This document shows, one piece after another, positions 1 to 5,158 of a stretch of 5,551 nucleotides of DNA; the first letter of the stretch is position 1; every line of letters begins with the position of its first letter. The notes below the pieces were generated by a model. It did no database searches and was not told the DNA's origin. It saw only the letters and a program-made list of their open reading frames with translations. The position numbers and the translations under genes were made by a program. This DNA is from Acidobacteriota bacterium (GTDB lineage Bacteria > Acidobacteriota > Terriglobia > Acidiferrales > UBA7541): positions 3,600 to 9,150 of the forward strand of contig PKWH01000242.1 of NCBI GenBank assembly GCA_003131985.1, in the 5' to 3' direction.

Positions 1-24
1 TGCATTTGCGTATCCAGCCAGGCC

Positions 25-1239
25 TCACCGAATCCAGCCGCCGCCTAGGACCTGGTCGCCGGAATAAAATACTGCGGCTTGGCCGGGGGTGACGGCGCGT
101 TGCTGCTCGCGAAAAGTGATTCGCGCGGTAGTGGCGTCGAGCGGAGTGATTTCTGCGTCCGCAGGTTCGTGGCGATTGCGGATACGGACTTTCGCGTTTA
201 CGATGCCGTCGGGGATTTCGTACGGAATCCAGTTCACGTCGTGGACTTCGCACGTGGCGCTGTGAAGCTCGCAATCGTCTCCCACTATGAGGCGATTCTT
301 TGCGCGATCGAGCGCAACTACGTACATCGGACGACCTTCTGAAAGGCCCAGGCCTTTGCGCTGGCCGACGGTATAGCGATGCAGGCCGTTATGCCGGCCG
401 AGAATCTCACCGGCAGTTGTGACGATGTCACCCGCCTCTTCCGGAAGCTTCTTTCCCTGCTCGTGCAAATATCCTTCGATAAAGCGGACGTAATTCCCCG
501 TAGGCACAAAACAGATTTCCTGGCTCTCGGGCTTTCCGGCGACGGGAACTTGGAGGCGGTGCGCGATGTCGCGCACTTCGTTTTTTGAAAGTTCGCCGAG
601 GGGGAAATTCGTGCGCGCAAGCTGTTCCTGGGTCAAACCGAAAAGAAAATAGGATTGGTCCTTGGATTCGTCCACGGCGCGCAAGAGTTCGTAACGTCCG
701 CTGACCGGATTATGGCGGACGCGCGCGTAATGTCCGGTGGCGATGCGCTCGGCGCCAATCTGACGCGCGGTAACGAGCAACTGATCGAACTTCACGTGAT
801 TGTTGCAGCGCGTGCATGGAATCGGAGTGCGGCCTTCGAGGTAGTCGTCCACGAAAGGACGGATGACATTTTTCTCGAATTCGCGCTCGAAGTTGACCAC
901 GTAAAACGGGATGCCGAGATGTTCGGCGACACGGCGCGCGTCGTAGACATCGTCGATCGAGCAGCAGCGATGTTGCGCGGGCTCGGCGGTCTGAAGCTGT
1001 GGAAGGCGACGTTGGTTCCAGAGCTGCATGGTGAGGCCGATGATGGATTGGCCGCGCTCGGTCATGATCGCAGCGACTGTAGAGCTGTCCACGCCCCCGC
1101 TCATGGCGACTGCAACGGGCGCAACTGCGCCGGGAGCGATCGTCGGCAGAGAAAAGGTGTCCGGAGCTGCGGTCCTTTCGTCGCACGCTGTGGCAGCAAC
1201 AGCGCGAAGAGGTTCGAGTTGTGTCAGTGAATTTGCCAT
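25..1239 (-). CDS. mnmA: tRNA-specific 2-thiouridylase MnmA (CXXC type)
   Basis: Cytoplasmic enzyme that activates C2 of U34 in the tRNAs for Lys, Glu and Gln with ATP and replaces the oxygen with sulfur, giving the s2U part of mnm5s2U. Residues are counted from the ATG at 1239 (404 aa). Visible: the PP-loop SGGVDSS (47-53) after a beta strand; CCSIDDVYDAR (92-102); CTRCN with Cys142 and Cys145; ATGHYARV (167-174); KDQSYFLF (193-200); ESQEICFVP with Cys243, equivalent to E. coli Cys199; GQRKGLG (292-298); then the C-terminal beta-barrel domain to the stop. Every block of the family is present and intact. About 40 Ala/Pro-rich residues precede the usual start of the family, so the protein is longer than the common 350-380 aa. 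Start is uncertain: ATG 1239 lies 7 bases after the desulfurase stop, while ATG 1257 would overlap that gene; neither has a good Shine-Dalgarno. It is probably co-transcribed with, and translationally coupled to, the desulfurase upstream. The function is very secure. Confidence 0.97.
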   Translation of the reverse strand: MANSLTQLEPLRAVAATACDERTAAPDTFSLPTIAPGAVAPVAVAMSGGVDSSTVAAIMTERGQSIIGLTMQLWNQRRLPQLQTAEPAQHRCCSIDDVYDARRVAEHLGIPFYVVNFEREFEKNVIRPFVDDYLEGRTPIPCTRCNNHVKFDQLLVTARQIGAERIATGHYARVRHNPVSGRYELLRAVDESKDQSYFLFGLTQEQLARTNFPLGELSKNEVRDIAHRLQVPVAGKPESQEICFVPTGNYVRFIEGYLHEQGKKLPEEAGDIVTTAGEILGRHNGLHRYTVGQRKGLGLSEGRPMYVVALDRAKNRLIVGDDCELHSATCEVHDVNWIPYEIPDGIVNAKVRIRNRHEPADAEITPLDATTARITFREQQRAVTPGQAAVFYSGDQVLGGGWIR

Positions 1240-1246
1240 GGCAGGT

Positions 1247-2419
1247 TTACCGGGCATGCACGGCGGCTACGCTGCGCGGCGATAGGGCGCGCAAGCGTTC
1301 CACTGTCGGAGGGATGATCGCGATCGCGCGATCGATCTCGGCGGCAGTTGTGGTGCGGCCGAGACTAAAACGCAAACTCGAACGCGCTTTCTCCGGCGAG
1401 AGGCCGATTGCGAGTAGAACGTGCGACGGCTCAACCGCTCCGGAAGAGCAAGCCGCTCCGGTGGAAGACGCGATGCCCTGTAGGTCGAGAGCGATGACGA
1501 GGGCTTCCCCGCCGGCAGCGGTGAAAGCCAAGTTCGTTGTGTTCGCGACGCGGCGGCTGCGATCGCCGTTCACGTGCACCGACGGAAGGGAGTTCAGCAG
1601 CATTTCTTCCAGACGGTCGCGCAGTATTTCGATTCGAGCCGCGTCGGCTTCAAGATTTAGTTTTGCCAGCTCAGCCGCTTTGCCGAACCCAACGATGCCG
1701 GGGACATTTTCGGTGCCCGGGCGCCGGTCGCGCTCATGATGGCCGCCGTGAAATTGCGGCTCGAGCGGCGTTCCGGCGCGGACGTACAGCGCACCAACAC
1801 CCTTGGGTCCGTAGATTTTGTGCGCGGAGATGGAGAGCAAATGCACGCCAAGGCGGTTCACGTCCAGGGGCAACTTCCCTGCCGACTGTATCGCGTCGCA
1901 ATGAAAATAGACGTCAGCCTCAGCGGCGATACGGCCGATTTCCTCGATGGGCTGGATGGTGCCGAGTTCGTTGTTCACGTGCATGACGCTGATAAGAATC
2001 GTGTCAGGGCGCAACGCACGGCGAATATCTTGAGGGTCGGCGATGCCCGCGCTTCCAACCGAAACGTAGGTGACGTCAACGCCCTGCCGTTCGAGCGCCT
2101 GGGCAGCATTCAGAACGGCGTGATGCTCGATGGCGGTGGTGATGATGTGCTTGCGCGAGTGATTCCAAGCTGCAACGGAGCCAAATAAAGCAAGATTGTC
2201 AGCTTCCGTACCGCCGCTGGTGAAAACAATTTCGGCAGGCTTGGCGCCGATCAGATCTGCGACGGAGTCGCGAGCTGCGTCCACTGCGGAGCGTCCACGT
2301 TGTCCGGACGAGTGAATCGAGCTGGCGTTACCGAACTTTTCGGCGAAGAACGGCAGCATGGCGTCAAGGACCGCGCGGTCCACGGGTGTGGTCGAGTTGT
2401 AATCGAGGTAAATGTGCAT
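1247..2419 (-). CDS. Group I cysteine desulfurase (NifS/IscS/YrvO type)
   Basis: PLP-dependent cytoplasmic enzyme converting cysteine to alanine and an enzyme-bound persulfide that feeds tRNA thiolation and/or Fe-S assembly. The 390-aa product has normal family length. Visible: N-terminal IYLDYNSTTP (3-12); TSGGTEADN (67-75), a phosphate-binding loop; EHHAV with His99 stacking on PLP; HVNNELGTIQP (147-157); HCDAIQSAGK with Asp175 and Gln178; SAHKIYGPKG with the PLP lysine Lys201; RPGTEN (233-238); and the catalytic loop SSTGAACSSGAVEPSHVL with Cys324. The long catalytic loop and the GAACSSG context place it in group I rather than SufS-like group II. ATG 2419 is chosen because IYLDYN is where the family begins and a promoter-like pair lies just upstream. 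In-frame starts at 2497 (ATG) and 2509 (TTG) would add an unconserved 26-30 residues. It lies directly upstream of mnmA, as yrvO does in Bacillus, suggesting a dedicated sulfur donor. Whether it also serves Fe-S assembly cannot be told here, so no symbol is given. Confidence 0.96.
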   Translation of the reverse strand: MHIYLDYNSTTPVDRAVLDAMLPFFAEKFGNASSIHSSGQRGRSAVDAARDSVADLIGAKPAEIVFTSGGTEADNLALFGSVAAWNHSRKHIITTAIEHHAVLNAAQALERQGVDVTYVSVGSAGIADPQDIRRALRPDTILISVMHVNNELGTIQPIEEIGRIAAEADVYFHCDAIQSAGKLPLDVNRLGVHLLSISAHKIYGPKGVGALYVRAGTPLEPQFHGGHHERDRRPGTENVPGIVGFGKAAELAKLNLEADAARIEILRDRLEEMLLNSLPSVHVNGDRSRRVANTTNLAFTAAGGEALVIALDLQGIASSTGAACSSGAVEPSHVLLAIGLSPEKARSSLRFSLGRTTTAAEIDRAIAIIPPTVERLRALSPRSVAAVHAR

Positions 2420-2440
2420 GGCTGCAGCGCCGAGATACCT

Positions 2441-2469
2441 AGAATAGCGGCTGCGTGGCCCGGTAGCAA
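2441..2469 (-). promoter_or_regulatory. Candidate sigma70-type promoter for the desulfurase-mnmA operon
   Basis: Reading the minus strand, TTGCTA (2469-2464) is followed after exactly 17 bases by TATTCT (2446-2441). Each hexamer matches the sigma70 consensus at four of six positions. The expected transcription start is about 15 bases before the ATG at 2419. This placement favours 2419 over the two upstream in-frame starts, which would lie outside the transcript. It is a match by eye only, and hexamers this weak arise by chance fairly often. Confidence 0.4.
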
Positions 2470-2546
2470 GAGAGACGTGATTCGCCCTCGCCGGCATCGA
2501 TGAGTGCAATGGGAGTCCTCGTTAAAATGCACCAAGAAACTCCATA

Positions 2547-2579
2547 TCGCGAATACAGCTTCTACCCGATGTCGCGAAT
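2547..2579. repeat. Pair of TCGCGAAT direct repeats in the divergent intergenic region
   Basis: TCGCGAAT occurs at 2547-2554 and again at 2572-2579, a start-to-start distance of 25 bases. Each copy contains the palindrome TCGCGA. The pair sits between the divergently transcribed desulfurase and response-regulator genes, where an operator could act on either. The repeat unit is short and chance is a real alternative. Confidence 0.3.
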
Positions 2580-2632
2580 TCGGGCTGGGGCGTACGCTTT
2601 GTCTGCAACTGCCGTGCGTCTGGGCACTCGGT

Positions 2633-2640
2633 GAGGTGAG
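2633..2640 (+). promoter_or_regulatory. Ribosome binding site of the response regulator
   Basis: GAGGTGAG lies 7 bases before the ATG at 2648. It is the only clear Shine-Dalgarno sequence among the genes in this window and fixes the start of the receiver-domain gene. I see no convincing -35/-10 pair for this gene between 2510 and 2632. Confidence 0.75.
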
Positions 2641-2647
2641 TGTTTAA

Positions 2648-3055
2648 ATGGCTACGCGCATTCTAGTGGCTGACGATCACGCATCCGGTCTCGCGTCTCT
2701 TCGATTGATGATTGCCGGCAGGGCCGATTGGGAAATAGCAGCGCAAGCGAGTAATGGCGCTGAAGCGGTGGAAAAGGCCGTGGAAGTGTCTCCAGACGTT
2801 GCAGTGTTGGATATTCAGATGCCGCGGTTGAATGGCATCCAAGCGGCGAAGCAAATCCTGGAATGCTGCCCCGACACGAAAGTGCTGGCGGTCAGTCTGC
2901 ATGAACAGGGACCACTGTTGGACGAACTGAAGAAAGTTGGCGTGCTTGGGTTCGTACCGAAGGATCGCATCGCAAGCGACTTATTGCCGGCGCTGGACAC
3001 CCTTCTAAAAGGCGGCACTTGGTTTAAGACATCGAATCGCGAGAACTGGGTTTGA
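2648..3055 (+). CDS. Single-domain response regulator (receiver domain only)
   Basis: Cytoplasmic phospho-acceptor protein of a two-component or phosphorelay system; the partner kinase is not in the window. The 135-aa product is one receiver domain: acidic pair Asp9-Asp10 after the first strand (RILVADDH), phospho-acceptor Asp55 in VAVLDIQMPRLNG, the switch Ser83 in AVSLHE, and the conserved Lys105 in GFVPKD. All residues needed for phosphorylation are present. The sequence style is that of the NarL/FixJ receiver group, but the protein stops about 10 residues after the last helix, where these proteins normally have a linker and an HTH domain. The 160 bases downstream show no HTH continuation in any frame, so a recent frameshift is not indicated. 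Its output is therefore probably protein-protein interaction, as with CheY or Spo0F, but no target can be named. It is divergent from the desulfurase gene, so a functional link is unproven. Confidence 0.93.
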   Translation: MATRILVADDHASGLASLRLMIAGRADWEIAAQASNGAEAVEKAVEVSPDVAVLDIQMPRLNGIQAAKQILECCPDTKVLAVSLHEQGPLLDELKKVGVLGFVPKDRIASDLLPALDTLLKGGTWFKTSNRENWV

Positions 3056-3073
3056 CCGCGAAAGAGTAACCGG

Positions 3074-3099
3074 CCGTTCCAACGTCTCCCATTGGACGG
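3074..3099 (+). terminator. Possible terminator hairpin after the response regulator
   Basis: CCGTTCCAA (3074-3082) can pair with TTGGACGG (3092-3099) with one bulged base and a 9-base loop. It is followed by only a short TTT before the sequence becomes mixed. It begins 18 bases after the receiver stop codon, a fitting place for a terminator, but the weak T-tract makes the call tentative. Confidence 0.3.
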
Positions 3100-3180
3100 T
3101 TTCCGAAGCTGCACTCGAGTGATTCCCTTCCCTCGTAAGCTAACCTTGAATAGCTTTGCAACCTCTGAGGCCTTCCGGCA

Positions 3181-3210
3181 TTCTCACAGACCATTCAGCT
3201 AGCCTATACT
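3181..3210 (+). promoter_or_regulatory. Candidate promoter with -10 element almost touching the start codon
   Basis: TATACT (3205-3210) matches the -10 consensus at five of six positions. TTCTCA (3181-3186) lies 18 bases upstream and matches the -35 consensus at four of six. The expected transcription start, about 7 bases after the -10 hexamer, falls on or next to the A of the ATG at 3217. If real, the message would be leaderless, which fits the absence of any Shine-Dalgarno sequence there. Confidence 0.4.
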
Positions 3211-3216
3211 TTGCAA

Positions 3217-4305
3217 ATGAACGCACAGCGCCGCGAAAAAAGACTGATGCTAATCACTGCGATCGTTTTCGCGGGCGCAGGTGGATTTGTTAGCGCGAAG
3301 ACCAACGGTGCCGCCAGCGCGGGGGCTCGGCCAACGCAAGTTAAGGAAGAAATCGCGATGGGTGGCTTTTACGTTGTGACGCAAGCCGTCTCGGATAAGG
3401 GAACTCCGTGGGCAGACAAAATTCTGGACGTGCGGTCGGAAGTGGAAGGCGTGCGCGTGCGCGAAATTCGAATTGCGCCCATGAACCGAAATTGCGCGCA
3501 TAACGTCACGGTAAAAGCGGTGGAGCGCTTGCTGCCGAATACGACGGTGGCCAAGGTGGCCGGGAAATTCAAGCTGTGCTCGTACCCCGATGATGACTTT
3601 GCCGGGGTAATTCAAGTGGCCCGGCGGGACTATATCGAATCGGACAGTATTGGAACGTCGGCGAGTCATACAATCGTTGCAAAATGCGGAACGCAGGAAA
3701 GATTGTACGAGCTGCCTTATCCGGAGACGCTGAAGTTCGAGGCGTTGAAAATGGCGGATTCGCGGATCACAGCGCTTTGGGATTTTGCGGACGACGTCGA
3801 AGAGCGAGCGTTTGGCAAAGACTTTACGTTTGCGGGGGCCACCGCCGCGCAGAACATGGAGCGCCAAGAACTGGGGGCGAAGTTCGTTCCGGAGATTATG
3901 GCCGGCAAGTTTGACTCGGGATTCCCGGACAGTACCTGCGCGTTTGCCGACTGCCGTGTCCACAATGCAAAATCGGCGCTGCAGGGATATAGCGGAGTGA
4001 TCGATGAAAAAGATCCTGCGTTTGTGGAAGTGCTGAATGCTGCCACGCTTCATCTGACGAAAGCCGCTCTCCCCGCGTATCCCCGAGACGCACAAAGCGC
4101 GCACGCGCAAGGCGAAGTGCGTCTGAAAATATTTTTCGATCCGGCGACCGGGTTGGTGACGAACGTGGAACCTCAGTCTGGGGATGACAAATTGCAGGAG
4201 TCTGCTGCGAAAGCAGCGGCGACCTGGCAATTCCAGGCTGGGGGTGCGCTGAAGTCTCCGGTGGAAGCGACGCTGCGATTTGGATTCCGCTGCCCTACGA
4301 AGTAA
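3217..4305 (+). CDS. Exported protein with TonB-type C-terminal domain
   Basis: From ATG 3217 the product is 362 aa. A basic N-terminus (RREKR), a hydrophobic core (LMLITAIVFAGAGGFV) and an A-x-A-like VSA site near residue 27 form a likely signal peptide, so the mature protein should lie outside the cytoplasm. Residues about 45-275 resemble no family I recognise. Residues about 285-360 read as a TonB C-terminal domain: YPRDA (288-292), GEVRLKIFFDPATG (299-312), VTNVEPQSG, then AAKAAATWQF (330-339) and a final strand VEATLRFGF. There is no Pro-rich periplasm-spanning linker, so a classical energy-transducing TonB is unlikely. Such domains on varied secreted proteins are common in Acidobacteriota, as I recall. 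Six cysteines (93, 121, 157, 241, 246, 359) could form disulfides. In-frame alternatives are TTG 3211 and ATG 3247; none has a Shine-Dalgarno. The 3' end overlaps the convergent hydrolase gene by 11 bases. Substrate or partner is unknown. Confidence 0.88.
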   Translation: MNAQRREKRLMLITAIVFAGAGGFVSAKTNGAASAGARPTQVKEEIAMGGFYVVTQAVSDKGTPWADKILDVRSEVEGVRVREIRIAPMNRNCAHNVTVKAVERLLPNTTVAKVAGKFKLCSYPDDDFAGVIQVARRDYIESDSIGTSASHTIVAKCGTQERLYELPYPETLKFEALKMADSRITALWDFADDVEERAFGKDFTFAGATAAQNMERQELGAKFVPEIMAGKFDSGFPDSTCAFADCRVHNAKSALQGYSGVIDEKDPAFVEVLNAATLHLTKAALPAYPRDAQSAHAQGEVRLKIFFDPATGLVTNVEPQSGDDKLQESAAKAAATWQFQAGGALKSPVEATLRFGFRCPTK

Positions 4306-5086
4306 CCCGCTGCGCCTTACCAGACAGTCTGACACTGGAGTGATCCGGCGGGGGCAAGTCTGCGCGGATTAGCGACTCGACGTGATTCCAAACTTGGGGG
4401 TCGCATTCAATTTCCGTGTGGAACTTTGAAATGTCGCGGTCCCACCACGAGTAATCGCCGTAACAGGTGACCGGATGAGCTTTGTAGTCAAAGCGAAAGT
4501 TTCCGATGATGCGCGTGCGGGAGGGATCTGCTGCACGGATTTCGGCGCGTCCGTGGGGACGCCCGTCGGGCTGATAGAAATTGGCGGCTTGCGCCACGTT
4601 TGACGGGATAATGCCGTCATCCTCACCGAGCTTCGCGACGCTGTCGATCTGGACGGTCAGAAGCACCGGGATGCCATCTGATTCTAATTTGCGTGCTACA
4701 GAGACGGCTTCCGAGGCTCCCCAACTATGGCCATAGAGAATGATGCGGGCATCCTGCTTTTGTTCGGGCGTCAATTTTCCAGCGTCATCGGTATCCAGGA
4801 GCCGCAGGATTTTCTCATAGGCGCTCTGTCCACGATGATTTTCAAAGATTTCCACGTACACGCCCGAAGAATATTCCTGGCGCAAGCGAGCGGCGAGCTG
4901 GACTTCACTGTGAACATAATTGTTGCGGCGGACAAATCCTCCGACGAAGCCAATTACGATGACTGGCGATCGCGGCGAATCCACATCCGAAGGGATAGAA
5001 TGTGCTGGAGCCATTGCCGGGCCGGAGACAAAGATGGTCCAGAGGAGCAAGCCAGACACAGAAAATAACTTGTGGGATCGAAACAT
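4295..5086 (-). CDS. Exported alpha/beta-fold serine hydrolase, specificity unknown
   Basis: From ATG 5086 the product is 263 aa. A basic start (MFRSHK), a hydrophobic stretch (LFSVSGLLLWTIFVSG) and an AMA site near residues 24-26 form a likely signal peptide. The mature part has an early strand VIVIGFVGGF (42-51), which resembles the oxyanion-hole strand of lipase-like enzymes. The nucleophile elbow is ILYGHSWGAS with GHSWG at 119-123 and Ser121. A strand LLTVQIDSV follows, with candidate acid Asp148. Candidate catalytic histidines are His223 (KFHTEI) and His235 (WNHVESLI); I cannot decide between them. Directly before the nucleophile strand, residues 98-109 (DTDDAGKLTPEQ) look like a degenerate EF-hand loop. 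Two cysteines (208 and 228) could form a disulfide. This is the general pattern of lipases, esterases and thioesterases; the substrate cannot be inferred. A TTG at 5098 is a possible earlier start, but it would overlap the candidate -10 element. The gene lies 72 bases downstream of the FUSC-type gene on the same strand. Confidence 0.85.
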   Translation of the reverse strand: MFRSHKLFSVSGLLLWTIFVSGPAMAPAHSIPSDVDSPRSPVIVIGFVGGFVRRNNYVHSEVQLAARLRQEYSSGVYVEIFENHRGQSAYEKILRLLDTDDAGKLTPEQKQDARIILYGHSWGASEAVSVARKLESDGIPVLLTVQIDSVAKLGEDDGIIPSNVAQAANFYQPDGRPHGRAEIRAADPSRTRIIGNFRFDYKAHPVTCYGDYSWWDRDISKFHTEIECDPQVWNHVESLIRADLPPPDHSSVRLSGKAQRVTS

Positions 5087-5097
5087 TACGTCCAACA

Positions 5098-5106
5098 ATC
5101 ATAACA
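5098..5106 (-). promoter_or_regulatory. Candidate extended -10 promoter of the hydrolase gene
   Basis: On the minus strand, TGTTATGAT (5106-5098) fits the extended -10 pattern TGnTATAAT with one mismatch. No good -35 hexamer is seen at 16-18 bases, as extended -10 promoters often allow. The expected transcription start would leave a leader of only about five bases before the ATG at 5086. It follows directly on the hairpin and T-run that could end the upstream transcript. Confidence 0.4.
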
Positions 5107-5157
5107 AAAATAAGCGGATCACGGCACAAACCGGTTGGAAGAATATCCCGTGCCGTG
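5106..5157 (-). terminator. Probable terminator after the FUSC-type gene (8-bp inverted repeat plus T-run)
   Basis: A perfect 8-base inverted repeat, CACGGCAC at 5120-5127 and GTGCCGTG at 5150-5157, lies immediately past the stop codon of the FUSC-type gene. Read on the minus strand it forms a stem with a 22-base loop, and a T-rich run (TTATTTTT, 5113-5106) follows after six bases. The loop is long and the T-run is set slightly away, so it is an imperfect intrinsic terminator. An operator for the hydrolase gene is the alternative. Confidence 0.45.
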
Positions 5158-5158
5158 G

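Noticed and set aside
1..24. An ATG on the minus strand at positions 5-3, just past the mnmA stop, as the start of a further operon gene
   Set aside because: Only five bases of any such gene would be inside the window and there is no clear Shine-Dalgarno, so it cannot be supported.
655..1230. Plus-strand open frame of 191 codons opposite mnmA
   Set aside because: It is a shadow of the strongly conserved mnmA frame. No motif or ribosome binding site supports it.
1321..1334. Perfect 14-base palindrome CGATCGCGCGATCG
   Set aside because: It sits inside the desulfurase gene and encodes the ordinary helix sequence IDRAIA with common GC-rich codons. It is better explained by coding and composition than by a binding site.
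1736..2188. Plus-strand open frame of 150 codons opposite the cysteine desulfurase
   Set aside because: It lies across the region encoding the desulfurase PLP-binding motifs, and its own product has no recognisable feature.
2420..2509. N-terminal extension of the cysteine desulfurase from TTG 2509 or ATG 2497
   Set aside because: The extra residues are not seen in the family, which begins at IYLDYN. There is no Shine-Dalgarno, and a promoter-like pair lies within this stretch.
3250..4335. Long open frame (361 codons) on the minus strand, lying across the TonB-domain gene
   Set aside because: Its translation is rich in Arg and His with no domain, as expected for the antisense of a GC-rich gene. 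The plus strand encodes a signal peptide and a recognisable TonB C-terminal domain, so the plus strand is the coding one.
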